Part shown: positions 5,713-7,140 of the stretch, in pieces
Layout: each line of letters begins with the position of its first letter
How positions within the stretch are numbered: position 1 is the stretch's first letter
Source: an uncultured Mycoplasmatota bacterium
Lineage (GTDB): Bacteria > Bacillota_I > Bacilli_A > RF39 > UBA660
Reading direction: 5' to 3'
Assembly: GCA_948469295.1 (NCBI GenBank)
Contig: CAOKLK010000028.1
Span: 1-7,140 of the forward strand
Length of the DNA: 7,140 nt
Made by a program: the position numbers and the translations under genes
Notes under the pieces: generated by a model
Told to the model about the DNA's origin: nothing
Databases searched by the model: none
The model's input: only the letters and a program-made list of their open reading frames with translations

Positions 5713-6838
5713 CTTTTAATTTGGCAAAGTTTTTCTTTTTAATATATTCTTTTAATAACGCATAAAGAATGGATGATAATGGAACACTGATTAACATTCC
5801 CAATACTCCAAAACAGCTACCTCCAATGGTTACGGCCATCATAGTCCAAATGGCTGGAAGTCCTACGGAATTTCCAACTACTTTTGGATAAATTAAATTT
5901 CCTTCAATTTGTTGAAGAATTAAAAAGTAGATTACAAACCAAATGGCACTATGAAAACTTACCATACTAATTAGAAGTGTTCCAACTATCATTGCTATGA
6001 AAGCTCCAAAAACGGGAATTAAAGCAGTGAGTGCTACTAAGACACTAATGGATAAGGCATATGGAAATTTAAAGATGATCATTCCTATAAAACATAAAAT
6101 TCCTAAAATACATGCTTCTAAACATTGCCCACTTATGAATTTACTAAATGTTTTATTTGCTAAGTCTGTTACTCGAAATAATTTTTTTACATATTTTTCT
6201 TTGATAAAAGCATTTAAAACAATTTTAAATTGCATTGCTAATTTTTCTTTTTCAGCAAGAATATAGATTGCAAAAATTAAAGCTATTACAAAGTTTGCTA
6301 TTTTGCTTATTATATTCACTACTAACGTTAAGGATGTTGTTAAAATACCGCTTCCTAAATTTTGCATTGCTAGTTCGATTTGGGCTTGGATCATTTCTGG
6401 ATTCAAATTAATTTTTGTTGTCCATTTTTCTAAAGATGGATAATTTGTTGCTAAATCATTTAAAGTATTTTTTATGTTCTCTAACATATTTGGTAATTCG
6501 TTGATACTAGTAGTAATTGTATTTGTAAGATCTGGAATGATTAAGTATATTACAAAAATTATAATTAATAAAACCGCCAGAATGGATAAAATTAAAGAAC
6601 TTCCGCGATTGAATTTAGCATTTTTGATTTTCTTTTGAAATTTTTTTTCTATCATACTCATTGGAACATTTAAGATGAAAGCGATCATTAGTCCTAATAA
6701 GAATGGAGAAAAGATTGTCAATATTCCTTTTAGGACGTTAATTAATATATTAATATGTGCTAATCCTATGTAAAGAAATATTCCAAATGCGATTAATAGC
6801 ATTCCATTTTTTAGTTCCTGATTGATTTTATGATACAT
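5699..6838 (-). CDS. AI-2E family transporter (UPF0118-type membrane protein)
   Basis: Integral membrane protein of the AI-2E family, 379 residues, the usual length. Hydrophobic segments lie around 12-30, 38-58, 80-102, 166-195, 235-257, 260-292, 297-312 and 325-363. A mostly soluble, helical stretch at about 103-165 faces one side of the membrane. Family hallmarks are ALIPVFGAFIAMIVGTLL-like sequence (272-289), LQQIEGNLIYPKVVGNSVGL (308-327) and the glycine-rich tail GGSCFGVLGMLISVPL (339-354). Despite the family name, few members have been shown to export autoinducer-2; others are linked to sodium/proton exchange or have no known substrate, so I make no substrate call. The start has AGAGGG six bases upstream (6850-6845). 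It has its own promoter and terminator and is probably monocistronic. The stop codon is embedded in the terminator hairpin. Confidence 0.93.
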   Translation of the reverse strand: MYHKINQELKNGMLLIAFGIFLYIGLAHINILINVLKGILTIFSPFLLGLMIAFILNVPMSMIEKKFQKKIKNAKFNRGSSLILSILAVLLIIIFVIYLIIPDLTNTITTSINELPNMLENIKNTLNDLATNYPSLEKWTTKINLNPEMIQAQIELAMQNLGSGILTTSLTLVVNIISKIANFVIALIFAIYILAEKEKLAMQFKIVLNAFIKEKYVKKLFRVTDLANKTFSKFISGQCLEACILGILCFIGMIIFKFPYALSISVLVALTALIPVFGAFIAMIVGTLLISMVSFHSAIWFVIYFLILQQIEGNLIYPKVVGNSVGLPAIWTMMAVTIGGSCFGVLGMLISVPLSSILYALLKEYIKKKNFAKLKENPS

Positions 6839-6863
6839 TTCAATCCCTCTGATTTCTAGCTTT

Positions 6864-6892
6864 ACTATATCTCAATTTTAGATTGTTCGCAA
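6864..6892 (-). promoter_or_regulatory. Promoter of the AI-2E family gene
   Basis: TTGCGA (6892-6887, 4 of 6) and TATAGT (6869-6864, 5 of 6) are spaced by exactly 17 bases. Start near 6857 would leave a leader of about 18 bases containing the AGAGGG ribosome site. No terminator is visible between this promoter and the gene upstream, so read-through is also possible. Confidence 0.65.
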
Positions 6893-6920
6893 GTTGTATT
6901 TTTTTGATCATTTATAATAT

Positions 6921-7140
6921 TTAACTATTTGTTTCTAATGTTTTTTGTAATTTTAAAACTTTTCCCATGGCTTCTTGTTCGTTTATTTCTCGAAAATGAT
7001 TTAACATTAATCTAAATATTCTTTGTAAATGTATTAATTCATTCTTTGAAGGACTTTGATTTTCAATGATGTACATCAACCAATTTAAAGTATCTCTAAA
7101 ATCTCCTTCATCTGCACACCCTTCTTTAAAATATTTTTCT
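6921..7140 (-). CDS. Unrecognised protein, C-terminal 72 residues (start off the right edge)
   Basis: An open minus-strand frame enters from the right edge and ends at TAA 6923-6921. The visible part begins EKYFKEGCADEGDFRDTL and ends LKLQKTLETNS. It is hydrophilic, rich in Lys and Glu, with amphipathic stretches suggesting three or so helices (LNWLMYII, NELIHLQRIFRLMLNHF, EQEAMGKVLKLQKTL) and no membrane segment. I recognise no family or catalytic motif. The codon use resembles that of its neighbours and the frame stays open for 219 bases in AT-rich DNA where stops are frequent, which supports a real gene. No hairpin with a T run follows its stop. Confidence 0.7.
   Translation of the reverse strand, partial: EKYFKEGCADEGDFRDTLNWLMYIIENQSPSKNELIHLQRIFRLMLNHFREINEQEAMGKVLKLQKTLETNS

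Noticed and set aside
1..7140. Search for CRISPR repeats, transposase genes, insertion-sequence ends, tRNA or rRNA genes, or toxin-antitoxin pairs.
   Set aside because: None was seen. The only notable repeats are the hairpins described, so I do not claim a new defence or mobile system in this window.

Overview
This window looks like chromosome from a very AT-rich Gram-positive-type bacterium, in the Firmicutes or a Mollicutes-related Bacilli lineage. Three things point there: a T-box riboswitch in front of a glutamyl-tRNA synthetase gene, a Gram-positive-type SOS box (GAAC-N4-GTTC), and a translesion polymerase paired with a YolD-like protein. UGA is a normal stop codon here: two genes end in TGA inside ATGA overlaps, and tryptophan is encoded by TGG. 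The code is therefore the standard bacterial one, not the Mycoplasma one. I cannot name the genus.

Layout. Positions 1-1602 (minus strand) hold the 5' part of gltX, its promoter and a complete T-box leader with a GAA (Glu) specifier. Positions 1635-3041 (minus) hold a two-gene overlapping unit, an AlkD-type DNA glycosylase followed by a cyclophilin lipoprotein, which ends in an intrinsic terminator. Its promoter sits so close to the first gene that the mRNA is predicted to be leaderless. Positions 3044-3900 (minus) hold a 10-TM DMT/EamA-type transporter broken by one frameshift. Positions 3901-4111 are a divergent regulatory region. Positions 4063-5691 (plus) hold an SOS operon with promoter, LexA box, a UvrX/YqjW-like Y-family polymerase and a YolD-like protein. 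A two-way terminator at 5693-5712 separates this operon from an AI-2E/UPF0118-family membrane protein (5699-6838, minus). The 3' end of an unrecognised gene (6921-7140, minus) runs off the right edge.

How the parts relate. Two DNA-damage functions lie near each other: an alkylpurine glycosylase and an SOS-controlled translesion polymerase with its YolD partner. They are on opposite strands with separate promoters, and only the polymerase operon has a visible LexA box, so they are neighbours rather than one regulon. gltX is controlled separately by the charging state of tRNA-Glu. I see no mobile element, CRISPR array, rRNA or tRNA. Most of the window is ordinary chromosome. The points most worth checking are the predicted leaderless alkD transcript, the frameshifted transporter, the glycosylase-foldase overlap and the LexA/polymerase/YolD cassette.
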